Positions 30,122 through 36,391 of a stretch of DNA of 37,142 nt are shown one piece after another (the stretch's first letter is position 1; every line of letters starts with the position of its first letter). The position numbers and the translations under genes were made by a program. The notes under the pieces were generated by a model. It ran no database searches, was not told the origin of the DNA, and worked only from the letters and a program-made list of their open reading frames with translations. Origin of the DNA: a virus; IMG/VR virus record IMGVR_UViG_3300045972_000081, positions 1 through 37,142 of that record. One strand, 5' to 3'.

Positions 30122-30622
30122 CTATCGGACAAAAGCAAATCCGCATTTTGGACACTCCGTATCAAAGTCCTCGTCGATGTCGCTTTCTGTTATTTCCTTA
30201 TTGTTCATTTTTGGAATTTCTTCGACATTCAATTTGATGTCGGCAATTTCAAGCAAGAAATTTTCATCAATCTTCAACGCTCTGACTTGCTCGATCACGA
30301 GTTCGCCGAATGCAACATTGTCGATCATTGCTTCTTCGATCATTTGCTTTTCTTTGATCTCCTTGTCGATGATCACTGGCACTTCTTCCCAACCCATTTC
30401 GCGCGCCGCTTTCAATCTCTGATTTCCTGCATAGACGATCGTTCGGCCTGCCTTGTCGACGTACGCCAAAAGTGGACGCTTCATCAAAAGTGCGGGATTG
30501 CGCTGAATGCTTTGCTTCAATCGATTCATTGCATGCTCTGAAATTATGCGTGGATTTTTTGACCACTCATTGAGCTTTTCTGTTTTGATCCATTCTGTTT
30601 TTGGCATTTGAACTTGCTTCAT
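30122..30622 (-). CDS. ParB/sulfiredoxin-like nuclease-domain protein
   Basis: A 166-aa protein. EKLNEWSKNPRIISEHAMNR, LLMKRPLLAYVDKAGRTIVY and AGNQRLKAAREMGWEEVPVI are the ParB N-terminal (ParB/Srx) motifs, and the C-terminus has CPKCGFAFVR, a short zinc knuckle half. In phages such proteins often accompany methyltransferases and are thought to bind or cleave DNA. No ParA is present, so plasmid-like partition is unlikely. The start overlaps the upstream stop as ATGA (30619-30622). Confidence 0.85.
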   Translation of the reverse strand: MKQVQMPKTEWIKTEKLNEWSKNPRIISEHAMNRLKQSIQRNPALLMKRPLLAYVDKAGRTIVYAGNQRLKAAREMGWEEVPVIIDKEIKEKQMIEEAMIDNVAFGELVIEQVRALKIDENFLLEIADIKLNVEEIPKMNNKEITESDIDEDFDTECPKCGFAFVR

Positions 30623-30783
30623 TGATTTTTGATCACGACTTTCATGCACATTGCGAAAAACCATTTCGGCATGAAGCGCGGTTTTTTATTGATAAAATTT
30701 TCGAATCCGAATTGATCGGCTCGACTTTGCAAATCCCTTCGAATTTCTTTGCGAATAAGTTTTCGCTTGTTTGCTTGCCCCAT
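30619..30783 (-). CDS. Small basic protein
   Basis: A 54-aa Lys/Arg-rich protein (MGQANKRKLIRKEIRRDLQS, ending AMCMKVVIKNQ) between the RusA gene and the ParB-like gene, coupled to the latter by an ATGA overlap. Its basic character suggests nucleic-acid binding. No family recognised. Confidence 0.65.
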   Translation of the reverse strand: MGQANKRKLIRKEIRRDLQSRADQFGFENFINKKPRFMPKWFFAMCMKVVIKNQ

Positions 30784-30790
30784 AATTTTT

Positions 30791-31171
30791 TTAGTATTCA
30801 ATATTTACTTCAACAAAGCCTTTTTTGTTTGGATCAATCACATAATCAAACGAGCCGATCAGACGCTTGTCATTCTTGAACAAAGCGTCGGCAATCCCCT
30901 TGAAAATATTGTCGCAATCTGCGTGTGTATGATCCTTGAAATGAATCATCAGATCCATTCTCGCCTTTTGAGTTCCGAGAACGATCGGCTTTCCGGTACA
31001 AAGTTGATTATTCCCACAACTTTTCAAAAATTCATATTTCACAAATTCTTTCCACGCATTATATCTTTGCGTGCCTTTGTTCCAAAAGCTCCCCTTCGTC
31101 GAGCGATAATATGGAATCGGATTACCCTCGCGATTTTCTTGATTTCCCTTGATTACGAACTGAATTTTCAT
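30791..31171 (-). CDS. rusA: RusA-type Holliday junction resolvase
   Basis: A 126-aa protein. HTHADCDNIFKGIADALFKN followed by DKRLIG is the RusA catalytic motif, with D85, D87, K91 and D95 or D101 as metal or active residues. The N-terminus (KGNPIPYYR-like) also fits. It would cut Holliday junctions formed by ERF/Exo recombination or replication before packaging. The start overlaps the upstream gene by 50 bp. Confidence 0.92.
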   Translation of the reverse strand: MKIQFVIKGNQENREGNPIPYYRSTKGSFWNKGTQRYNAWKEFVKYEFLKSCGNNQLCTGKPIVLGTQKARMDLMIHFKDHTHADCDNIFKGIADALFKNDKRLIGSFDYVIDPNKKGFVEVNIEY

Positions 31172-31403
31172 ATTTTTGCAAGATCCTTTTTCGCAACAAA
31201 GCTTTTTCAGTCTTGCGAGATCGAATCATGTGATCAATGTTTGTTTCTATTTTTTCAAAATTTTCATTGTAATACCGATATGCAACGGCGCGAGCGATGA
31301 TCTGCTCGAATGAGATCTCAATCCATTCGTTGATTTCGTCAACGAATAATTTCAACACTGAATGATTTCCGACTGTTTCAAAAATTGATTTTCTTGTTTT
31401 CAT
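31122..31403 (-). CDS. Helical protein of unknown function
   Basis: A 93-aa protein (MKTRKSIFETVGNHSVLKLF, ISFEQIIARAVAYRYYNENF) ending in a very basic tail that overlaps rusA. The ATG at 31403 lies only six bases after a strong terminator on the same strand, so its expression probably depends on readthrough. A longer start at 31424 would place coding sequence inside the terminator. Confidence 0.7.
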   Translation of the reverse strand: MKTRKSIFETVGNHSVLKLFVDEINEWIEISFEQIIARAVAYRYYNENFEKIETNIDHMIRSRKTEKALLRKRILQKYENSVRNQGKSRKSRG

Positions 31404-31405
31404 AA

Positions 31406-31439
31406 AGTCAAAAACGCCGCCCAAAAAGGGAACGGCGTC
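31406..31439 (-). terminator. Strong terminator just upstream of a start codon
   Basis: On the minus strand ACGCCG-TT-CCC-TTTTT-GGG-CGGCGT followed by TTTT forms a GC-rich hairpin with a U-run. It ends about six bases before the ATG at 31403. The plus-strand side (CATTTTATA) is weaker. It should stop or attenuate transcription between the HNH-like gene and rusA. Confidence 0.82.
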
Positions 31440-31475
31440 ATTTTATATTCGAATTATGTTGTTTTTTTTCATTTG

Positions 31476-31510
31476 AAGTGCTTTTTATTGATACGTCAAT
31501 ATTAGCACTT
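31476..31510 (-). promoter_or_regulatory. Nested palindrome upstream of the terminator
   Basis: AAGTGCT (31476-31482) and AGCACTT (31504-31510) form an outer 7-bp arm; inside is TATTGA-TACG-TCAATA (31486-31501), a 6-bp palindrome. It lies in the 84-base gap after the HNH-like gene. It could be an operator or an RNA hairpin. Confidence 0.55.
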
Positions 31511-31523
31511 TTTCACGTTTTCG

Positions 31524-31838
31524 TCAACTCGGCAATTCTTCGGGCCCGCGTAATTGATTGAACGCTTTTTCGGTTTTTTCATCATTTTTCTCGATGATGT
31601 CGTGACAATGAGTGCAAGCGAGAATCGTTTGATTGAATTCTCCGAGCAGATATTCATATCCTCTTTTTTTGTACCAATCGCGCAAGTGGCGATGTGCGAA
31701 TGAAAGCGCGTTGTCATACCAGCACCCCGCGAATCGAAGCTCACACGTCATGATTCCGCGATCCTCGTATTCGATTTTCAGTTTTGCACGAAACTTTGCC
31801 CACAACTTTGTCCATTTTCCTGCTCCGAGTGTTGACAT
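31524..31838 (-). CDS. HNH-like zinc endonuclease
   Basis: A 104-aa protein. GIMTCELRFAGCWYDNALSF, AHRHLRDWY and FNQTILACTHCHDIIE give the C-x5-C ... H-x-H ... C-x-x-C-H layout of a short HNH/zinc endonuclease. The start at 31838 (MSTLGAGKWTKLWAKF) has the A-rich leader typical here. The first 60 bases overlap a small membrane ORF in another frame. Role unknown; recombination or replication nicking are possible. Confidence 0.75.
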   Translation of the reverse strand: MSTLGAGKWTKLWAKFRAKLKIEYEDRGIMTCELRFAGCWYDNALSFAHRHLRDWYKKRGYEYLLGEFNQTILACTHCHDIIEKNDEKTEKAFNQLRGPEELPS

Positions 31839-31924
31839 AATATTTTGCAGGCGAGGCAAACAACGACAATGATCGAGATCGCGACTTTTGTGCGAAATAT
31901 CCATTTTTCGAATTCGTCATTCAT
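31778..31924 (-). CDS. 48-aa single-span membrane protein
   Basis: A short ORF, MNDEFEKWIFRTKVAISIIV and then VVCLACKILC, with one transmembrane helix around residues 12-30 and a hydrophilic Gln/Ser tail. It directly follows another small membrane ORF, with five bases between stop and ATG, and its 3' end overlaps the HNH-like gene. Support is codon use, the clear hydrophobic helix and tandem position. Confidence 0.5.
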   Translation of the reverse strand: MNDEFEKWIFRTKVAISIIVVVCLACKILCQHSEQENGQSCGQSFVQN

Positions 31925-31928
31925 TGAC

Positions 31929-32087
31929 TTATCTCAAAAAGTTTTTGCTCATGCAATATCTGTCTGAAAATCCATGTTTTTGACATTCTCGATAGTTTGG
32001 CACCATTAGAAAAGCAAACGCCAAAAAGACAATGACCACGCAAACAATAAGAATCAAGATTTCGATTGTGTGTTGTTTGATTCGCAT
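31929..32087 (-). CDS. 52-aa single-span membrane protein
   Basis: A short ORF, MRIKQHTIEILILIVCVVIV and then FLAFAFLMVPNYRECQKHGF, with one transmembrane helix at about residues 8-29 and a basic Cys-containing tail. It fills the gap between the 155-aa gene and the next small membrane ORF with only four bases to the preceding stop. No family recognised; small membrane proteins in phage early regions often act on host functions. Confidence 0.62.
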   Translation of the reverse strand: MRIKQHTIEILILIVCVVIVFLAFAFLMVPNYRECQKHGFSDRYCMSKNFLR

Positions 32088-32091
32088 ATAA

Positions 32092-32559
32092 TTAGATTTG
32101 ACCGAATAATTTTTTGATCTTGAAAACGATTCGACGCAACATCGTTTTTCTCATCACCCACAAATACAATTTGATTTCTGAAAATAACCATATGAAGCGA
32201 GTTCCAGCATATGAATCAAGCAACCACTGAATATCATATATCGCGATCAATTCTGCTTGATGATATTTGTCTTTCATTCTGTGAGTTGGCATGTCGATCG
32301 TACTTTTCCAAAGAAAATTTTTCGCGATCGATTCAGCAAGCTTTTTTGACTGCGCCGTATTTTCGACAGCCCACCATTGAAATTCAGTGATTTCTTCTTT
32401 GTCTGCTTCGACAAGAATTGCGTCGGCTGATTCCGAAGCGCCAGTCAAAACGAGCGCGTATTCAATCCCATGAAGCGATCGAATCTCGCGTCGCATTTCG
32501 ACGACGACGTATTGTTTCGGTTGTTGGCTCTGTTGAGCCTTTTCTTGTGTTTTTTCCAT
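32092..32559 (-). CDS. Protein of unknown function
   Basis: A 155-aa protein. A Gln/Lys-rich start (MEKTQEKAQQSQQPKQYVVV) leads to an alpha/beta region (EYALVLTGASESADAILVEA, FQWWAVENTAQSKKLAESIA) and a hydrophobic, basic C-terminus (WLFSEIKLYLWVMRKTML, ending KKLFGQI) that may be membrane-associated. No domain recognised. The ATG at 32559 is chosen over an upstream GTG. Confidence 0.72.
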   Translation of the reverse strand: MEKTQEKAQQSQQPKQYVVVEMRREIRSLHGIEYALVLTGASESADAILVEADKEEITEFQWWAVENTAQSKKLAESIAKNFLWKSTIDMPTHRMKDKYHQAELIAIYDIQWLLDSYAGTRFIWLFSEIKLYLWVMRKTMLRRIVFKIKKLFGQI

Positions 32560-32573
32560 ATGACAGAATTTTA

Positions 32574-32993
32574 TCACAAGGGCAAATTTTTGCCAACTTG
32601 ATCAAGATAAAAAATTATAGCTTTCAAAAGTGATTCTTCGCGACCGAACAAAATATCGATTTTTTCATACTTGTCGAACAGATCTGCATATCTCCGATTC
32701 ACGCTCGGATCTGTCGAGCCTTCTTTTTGAATTCGTTTCAACCATTTCATTTCGTCGCAGATCACGCGAATTTGTTCACTCGGCAATTGTTTTTTGAGAT
32801 CTTCTTCACGATCTTTTTGCACAAGCGAGATCTCTTTCAAAATAACTTCGTCGCCTTTCTTCTCAACGCCGACTTCAAGTTCTATGTCGCAATGATTCCA
32901 CATTGTGCAATTATATTTTGTACATATCGGCGTTTTACTGTCGATAGCTATTTCGTGCCATTTTTTAGTATGACCGCAACAACATTTTTTCAT
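32574..32993 (-). CDS. Cys-rich protein with C-terminal helical domain
   Basis: A 139-aa protein starting MKKCCCGHTKKWHE, with further Cys in PICTKYNCTMWNHCD, giving a probable zinc domain in residues 1-40. The rest is helical (RVICDEMKWLKRIQKEGSTD). The start overlaps the upstream stop as ATGA (32990-32993); the longer frame upstream is the shadow of the 59-aa zinc gene. Function unknown. Confidence 0.75.
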   Translation of the reverse strand: MKKCCCGHTKKWHEIAIDSKTPICTKYNCTMWNHCDIELEVGVEKKGDEVILKEISLVQKDREEDLKKQLPSEQIRVICDEMKWLKRIQKEGSTDPSVNRRYADLFDKYEKIDILFGREESLLKAIIFYLDQVGKNLPL

Positions 32994-33169
32994 TTGAGTT
33001 TTGAGGCGCAAGACTGCCGACCGCTTTGATCGTAAATTTTGCCGCACGTTGGACATTTTAGAACATAGATTTTTGTCTTCTTGTTTTCCTGTGCTTCGGC
33101 TACGCAGACAAGAAAGTCATTGCAGTTTGAGCATTTGCACATTGTCGTGCCTGTGAATTTTTGTTTCAT
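32990..33169 (-). CDS. 59-aa zinc-ribbon protein
   Basis: A protein MKQKFTGTTMCKCSNCNDFL ... VLKCPTCGKIYDQSG with C11, C13, C16 and C39-x-x-C42 forming a zinc-ribbon-like pair of knuckles. Both ends overlap neighbours as ATGA (33166-33169 and 32990-32993), strong evidence for a translated gene in a tightly packed operon. Function unknown. Confidence 0.75.
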   Translation of the reverse strand: MKQKFTGTTMCKCSNCNDFLVCVAEAQENKKTKIYVLKCPTCGKIYDQSGRQSCASKLK

Positions 33170-33594
33170 AAGTATTCGACGATGAATTCTCCGTCTGCAT
33201 TGCAGAATTCGGCCACACCTTTGATTTGACGCACGAATTTATATTCAAGTTGCTCAACGACTTTCTTTGTGATCGGATCGATGATCACTGCCGAAGGCGC
33301 CTGCACTCTGCCGTTCAAATAGCGATCTGCGCGATCCATATTCATACCCCACTCGCCTTTTTTGTATTTGTACAATATACCCGCAAAGTGAACGAGATCG
33401 CCGAACGTCGCGCTTGCAACGTCGTTTTTCAAAAGGTGTTTGATGTCTTTTCTCGAAAATGTATGAATGTTGTTTACTTTGCACCATTCAAAAACTGCTT
33501 TCATTGAATGGATCATTGATTTCGTCAAATTGATCTTGCGTTTATTGAGTGTGTGTCCGCAATGCTCGCACACTTGTCGATTGATTGAGTTCAT
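33166..33594 (-). CDS. Zinc-knuckle protein with helical domain
   Basis: A 142-aa protein. CEHCGHTLNKRK near the start is a zinc half-site; the following FEWCKVNNIHTFSRKDIKHL and SATFGDLVHFAGILYKYKKG look like a winged-helix or HTH-type fold, and the C-terminus is beta-rich. A DNA-binding role in replication or regulation is plausible by its position next to the initiator operon. No exact family recognised. Confidence 0.75.
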   Translation of the reverse strand: MNSINRQVCEHCGHTLNKRKINLTKSMIHSMKAVFEWCKVNNIHTFSRKDIKHLLKNDVASATFGDLVHFAGILYKYKKGEWGMNMDRADRYLNGRVQAPSAVIIDPITKKVVEQLEYKFVRQIKGVAEFCNADGEFIVEYL

Positions 33595-33616
33595 TTTGTT
33601 TTTTTCATTTATGAAA

Positions 33617-33913
33617 TTACACTAGCGTTTTTTGGCCTTTGTCGGCTTCCGCTTCGGCTTCGTCTTTTCGCTTTTGATTGACTTTGTTGCCGAGAACTTC
33701 GGCTTGCAATTTCAATCTTTCCCCGAATGTGATGAAACCTTTTTTCTCTTGATCACGAAGTTCATCAAAGATCACTTTGTCGACGATCCTTTTCACTCCG
33801 CCGCACTGCTCCGCGTATTTGCAAACGTCACGACAAAAGTCGCTGTTCTGGTCGTACGATTTGAAGCAAAACGGATTCTTCGAATTTGTCTGCGTTTGTG
33901 TATTTGTCGACAT
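33617..33913 (-). CDS. Cys-containing protein of unknown function
   Basis: A 98-aa protein. A Thr/Gln/Asn-rich start (MSTNTQTQTNSKNPFCFKSY) precedes C-x9/10-C-x3-C-x6-C (FCFKSY, DFCRDVCKYAEQCGG), which could bind zinc or an iron-sulphur cluster. The C-terminus is charged (NQKRKDEAEAEADKGQ). A start at 33973 is also open. It overlaps the upstream gene by 86 bp. Confidence 0.65.
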   Translation of the reverse strand: MSTNTQTQTNSKNPFCFKSYDQNSDFCRDVCKYAEQCGGVKRIVDKVIFDELRDQEKKGFITFGERLKLQAEVLGNKVNQKRKDEAEAEADKGQKTLV

Positions 33914-34187
33914 TGATTTTGAATTCGACTTCGGCTCTTTTTCCTGCGAATGCTCGCCACTCGCCTTGAACAAGAACTTTTGTCATTGCTTTATTCATTG
34001 GATTATCAAGGAAAAACGGATCAAGCTCAACTTCGTCAATACTTTCGATTCCCGAAAGATTTATATCGGCGCCAGTTCGAAGTCTGATCGGTTTTTTCGC
34101 GCCATTGTGCCAGTGTTCTGCAATCGTTTCAGCTTCTTCGTCTTGCACGAGATATTTTCGTCCCGAAAACATATTCAATTCTTTCAT
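33828..34187 (-). CDS. Protein of unknown function after the initiator
   Basis: A 119-aa protein (MKELNMFSGRKYLVQDEEAE, RTGADINLSGIESIDEVELD, WRAFAGKRAEVEFKINVDKY). The start overlaps the initiator stop as ATGA (34184-34187), so it is translationally coupled to it. The mixed alpha/beta composition shows no known motif. Confidence 0.72.
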   Translation of the reverse strand: MKELNMFSGRKYLVQDEEAETIAEHWHNGAKKPIRLRTGADINLSGIESIDEVELDPFFLDNPMNKAMTKVLVQGEWRAFAGKRAEVEFKINVDKYTNADKFEESVLLQIVRPEQRLLS

Positions 34188-34963
34188 GCTCGCAACACCC
34201 CCTTTCCGTCCCGATTCTGGGAATTCTCTTTTTTGTCAAAATGCGTTGAATAAAATGCGCCAAGCTTTCCGAGTTTTTCTTCGAGTTCGATCGGCGTTGT
34301 GATCGTCGGCGCGAATTTCCCTTCTGCGTGCGATTTTGCGACCGGTATGAATTTGATCAATCCTTCCATTTTTTCGAAGCCATGTTGCTTGATCATTCGT
34401 TCGGCGGCGTCGCGTTGATTCTTGCGCGGAAATAATCTCGCGAATGACGGATTCACAACTTCAAACAATGCAATGAATTCGTTGATCTTTTTTCCGAGTG
34501 GATTGATTTCATCGACAACCGCTTCGGCGGTTGAATTAGTATCTTCATTCTTTTCATTCTTTTCATTCTTGTTTATCGGGGTGCTTGCTTCGTGCGCGCT
34601 TCGTGCGCGCTTCGTGTCTGACGTGGTGCTTTTGTACGAACACAAGTCTTGATATTTCGCATAGTTCAGCACTGAAATGACATTTCCTCTCGTGCTTCGC
34701 TTCGTGTCTATCATTCCACTTTTCTTCAAAAAAGCGATACATTTCTTGTGCTGGTCTTCCGTACAACGAAGAATTCTCTTGTCTTCTTGAAAATTGAAAA
34801 GGTTGGTCCCGCGCTTGAAAAGTCTTGAATCCTTGTGATTCACTTTACTCACAATATAAAACCAAATCTTGAACCAAATCGCGGGCTTGTAAAAGAAAAT
34901 GTCACTTTCAATGATCTGACGCGCCCACAATGTGGCTCCGCCTTTGATATTTTTGTCGCTCAT
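34184..34963 (-). CDS. DnaD-like / winged-helix replication initiator
   Basis: A 259-aa protein. The N-terminal region (ATLWARQIIESDIFFYKPAI, WIRWFYI-like) through SGMIDTKRSTRGNVISVLNY AKYQ is a phage replication-protein winged-helix domain. A low-complexity linker (TKRARSAHEAS, then NEKNEKNED) follows, and the C-terminal domain (RLFPRKNQRDAAERMIKQHG) is helical. The linker DNA holds short tandem repeats and a stable hairpin, as in lambda-type initiators that carry the origin inside the gene. No helicase gene follows, so loading of the host helicase is inferred. Confidence 0.78.
   Translation of the reverse strand: MSDKNIKGGATLWARQIIESDIFFYKPAIWFKIWFYIVSKVNHKDSRLFKRGTNLFNFQEDKRILRCTEDQHKKCIAFLKKSGMIDTKRSTRGNVISVLNYAKYQDLCSYKSTTSDTKRARSAHEASTPINKNEKNEKNEDTNSTAEAVVDEINPLGKKINEFIALFEVVNPSFARLFPRKNQRDAAERMIKQHGFEKMEGLIKFIPVAKSHAEGKFAPTITTPIELEEKLGKLGAFYSTHFDKKENSQNRDGKGVLRA
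34516..34616. repeat. Candidate replication origin: iterons, AT-rich tract, tetraloop hairpin
   Basis: Inside the initiator gene, GCTTCGTG occurs at 34587, 34598 and 34609 with an exact 11-bp period, and again at 34699. A T-rich tract with 9-bp repeats (TTTTCATTC type) lies at about 34543-34570, and CAACCGC-TTCG-GCGGTTG (34516-34533) is a perfect 7-bp hairpin. Iterons beside an AT-rich region within the initiator linker is the lambda-O-type origin layout. The call is inference. Confidence 0.5.
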
Positions 34964-35003
34964 TGGTTTTTCATTTTAGTTTTGATTATTTAGTGAAACG
35001 CAA

Positions 35004-35052
35004 AGATCCGCGGGGTAAAGTTCAACGATCAAGAAGAAATCCCCGCGGATCT
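35004..35052 (-). promoter_or_regulatory. 12-bp hairpin in the leader of the initiator gene
   Basis: AGATCCGCGGGG (35004-35015) and CCCCGCGGATCT (35041-35052) are perfect complements around a 25-nt loop. On the minus strand TTTGCGTTTCAC follows, a poor U-run, so it could be a weak or regulated terminator. The 5' arm is inside a 25-codon ORF whose stop lies in the loop. Confidence 0.65.
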
Positions 35053-35099
35053 GTAAGTTCCACGCAATGCTCAATTTTTTGATCGTTATACTTTGTCAT
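35022..35099 (-). CDS. Possible 25-aa leader peptide
   Basis: A small ORF (MTKYNDQKIEHCVELTDPRG, ending FLLDR) with codon use like its neighbours, upstream of the initiator. Its codons for T-D-P-R-G form the first arm of the 12-bp hairpin and its TGA sits in the loop, so a translating ribosome would prevent the hairpin. This is the geometry of an attenuator. Not confirmed; the length is too short for coding statistics. Confidence 0.35.
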   Translation of the reverse strand: MTKYNDQKIEHCVELTDPRGFLLDR

Positions 35100-35105
35100 A
35101 TGTAC

Positions 35106-35134
35106 ATTTTGGGCGTGATTCGCCCCGTTGTCAA
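35106..35134 (-). promoter_or_regulatory. Promoter candidate before the initiator leader
   Basis: On the minus strand TTGACA (35129-35134, perfect) and CAAAAT (35106-35111, 4/6) are 17 bp apart, with a 5-bp hairpin (GGGCG/CGCCC) in the spacer. The -35 overlaps the stop of the upstream gene. The start would be at about 35099, near the leader ATG. Confidence 0.45.
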
Positions 35135-35607
35135 ATCGCATAATATCCGACCGAATCCCAGTCAACTTCATTCGGCAGTGGAATGTATAGATTCAGCTCA
35201 ATTGAAGCCCAACGGCGACATTCTTCGTGATATTCTTCTTCTTCGACAGTGTTCAGATCCTCCGTCGATTTGATGATTTCTTCGACAAGAATTCGACCGT
35301 CTGGCAATCTGAATTCGATGAAATCTTTGAGATATGTTGCTTTCAAAAATTCATGAATTTTCATCATCGTTTCTTTCGATTCTTCGCCGTATGATTCCAT
35401 TGCGATCATTCTGATGATCACTCCGAAATAGTATCGGCGTTGCTTGTCTGTGCGAGATCTGCGCTTTCGTGTCAATGTCATGAAATAGTCGCCGTCAGTC
35501 GCAAACTGCACAAATTGGTCATATTTCTCGCGATCAATCAATTTCATGATTCCACGCTCAATGTGACATATGAATTTCGGTCTGATTCGCTCTTTTGATT
35601 CGCTCAT
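35131..35607 (-). CDS. NinB-like phage recombination-associated protein
   Basis: A 158-aa protein starting MSESKERIRPKFICHIERGI. MTLTRKRRSRTDKQRRYYFG followed by VIIRMIAMESYG resembles the N-terminal half of NinB/Orf-like phage proteins (R-S-x-x-Q-x-R-Y-Y-x-G-x-x-x-x-I-A). Such proteins bind single-stranded DNA or SSB in recombination. It is next to SSB, which supports the idea. The upstream frame from 35733 is the shadow of the SSB C-terminus. Moderate certainty. Confidence 0.65.
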   Translation of the reverse strand: MSESKERIRPKFICHIERGIMKLIDREKYDQFVQFATDGDYFMTLTRKRRSRTDKQRRYYFGVIIRMIAMESYGEESKETMMKIHEFLKATYLKDFIEFRLPDGRILVEEIIKSTEDLNTVEEEEYHEECRRWASIELNLYIPLPNEVDWDSVGYYAI

Positions 35608-35618
35608 GAGTGTTTGTG

Positions 35619-35650
35619 TGCGCCGTACCCCGAAAACGCGATACGGCGCA
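35619..35650 (-). promoter_or_regulatory. Hairpin before the NinB-like start
   Basis: TGCGCCGTA (35619-35627) and TACGGCGCA (35642-35650) form a perfect 9-bp stem with a 14-nt loop, ending 12 bases before the ATG at 35607. No U-run follows. It could control ribosome access or RNA processing between ssb and the next gene. Confidence 0.55.
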
Positions 35651-35662
35651 ATTTTGGATCGA

Positions 35663-36136
35663 TTAGAATGGTACGTCTTCCAGTCTGACGTCGTCACTTT
35701 CCTCATCAAGATTGATTGTCGGAATTTCCTCAACTGGTGGCGTCGCTGTGCGCTGTGGTTGCGCTGTTGGCGCAGTGCGTTGCGTCTGATCTGAATCGTC
35801 GCGTGCTTGCGGTCGATTTCCCATATTCATTCCGTCGGCCACAAGATCCCAGACAGTACGCTCGACGTTGTCTTTTCCGACGTATGTTCTCGATTCCATT
35901 CTGCCCTCGATCAACACTTCTTGACCCTTGACGAGCCATTGTGCAGAAATCTCGGCAAGCTTTCCCCACATCACAACATTGAAAAATTCTGTCTTGCTCT
36001 GCTTCACGTTGTTTTTGTCTTTCCAGTCACGATTTGTTGCGACTGAAAACGAAGCGACATTTTGTCCGCTCGAAGTCGTCTTCAATTCGGGATCTCTTGT
36101 CATTCTGCCGATGATTGTGATTTTGTTGAAATTCAT
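35663..36136 (-). CDS. ssb: Single-stranded DNA-binding protein
   Basis: A 157-aa SSB. MNFNKITIIGRMTRDPELKT, VASFSVATNRDWKDKN, TEFFNVVMWGKLAEISAQWL and KGQEVLIEGRMESRTYVGKD are the OB-fold signatures (residues 1-110). A Gln/Thr/Pro-rich linker leads to an acidic tail ending LEDVPF, the usual protein-interaction tip (D-x-P-F). It protects ssDNA in replication and recombination. Confidence 0.97.
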   Translation of the reverse strand: MNFNKITIIGRMTRDPELKTTSSGQNVASFSVATNRDWKDKNNVKQSKTEFFNVVMWGKLAEISAQWLVKGQEVLIEGRMESRTYVGKDNVERTVWDLVADGMNMGNRPQARDDSDQTQRTAPTAQPQRTATPPVEEIPTINLDEESDDVRLEDVPF

Positions 36137-36390
36137 AATTGTATTTGAGTTATTTTGATAATATTTTTGTATGATCCGCGCTTTTGAGTTCGCAGATTGT
36201 GAAATCGTTGATGTGTCGGGAAAAGATCAAGCGCGTCATTGATTCTGAATTGATACGGCGTGATCATTCTGACTTTGTAGCCTTTGCGCCTCAAAGATTC
36301 AATATCCTTGATTCGATCCGGCACAACTTTGTCGAGATATTCGCGACGCTGTCGTTTGACTTCATTCCAAATTTCGCCTTCTTCGCCCAT
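36133..36390 (-). CDS. Conserved-type small phage protein
   Basis: An 85-aa protein. KGYKVRMITPYQFRINDALD followed by LFPTHQRFHNLRTQKRGSY is a short alpha/beta pattern (Y-Q-x-R-I-N-x-x-L-D-x-x-P-x-x-x-R-x-H) seen in small phage early proteins near recombination genes. Function unknown. It is coupled to ssb by an ATGA overlap (36133-36136). Confidence 0.8.
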   Translation of the reverse strand: MGEEGEIWNEVKRQRREYLDKVVPDRIKDIESLRRKGYKVRMITPYQFRINDALDLFPTHQRFHNLRTQKRGSYKNIIKITQIQL

Positions 36391-36391
36391 A

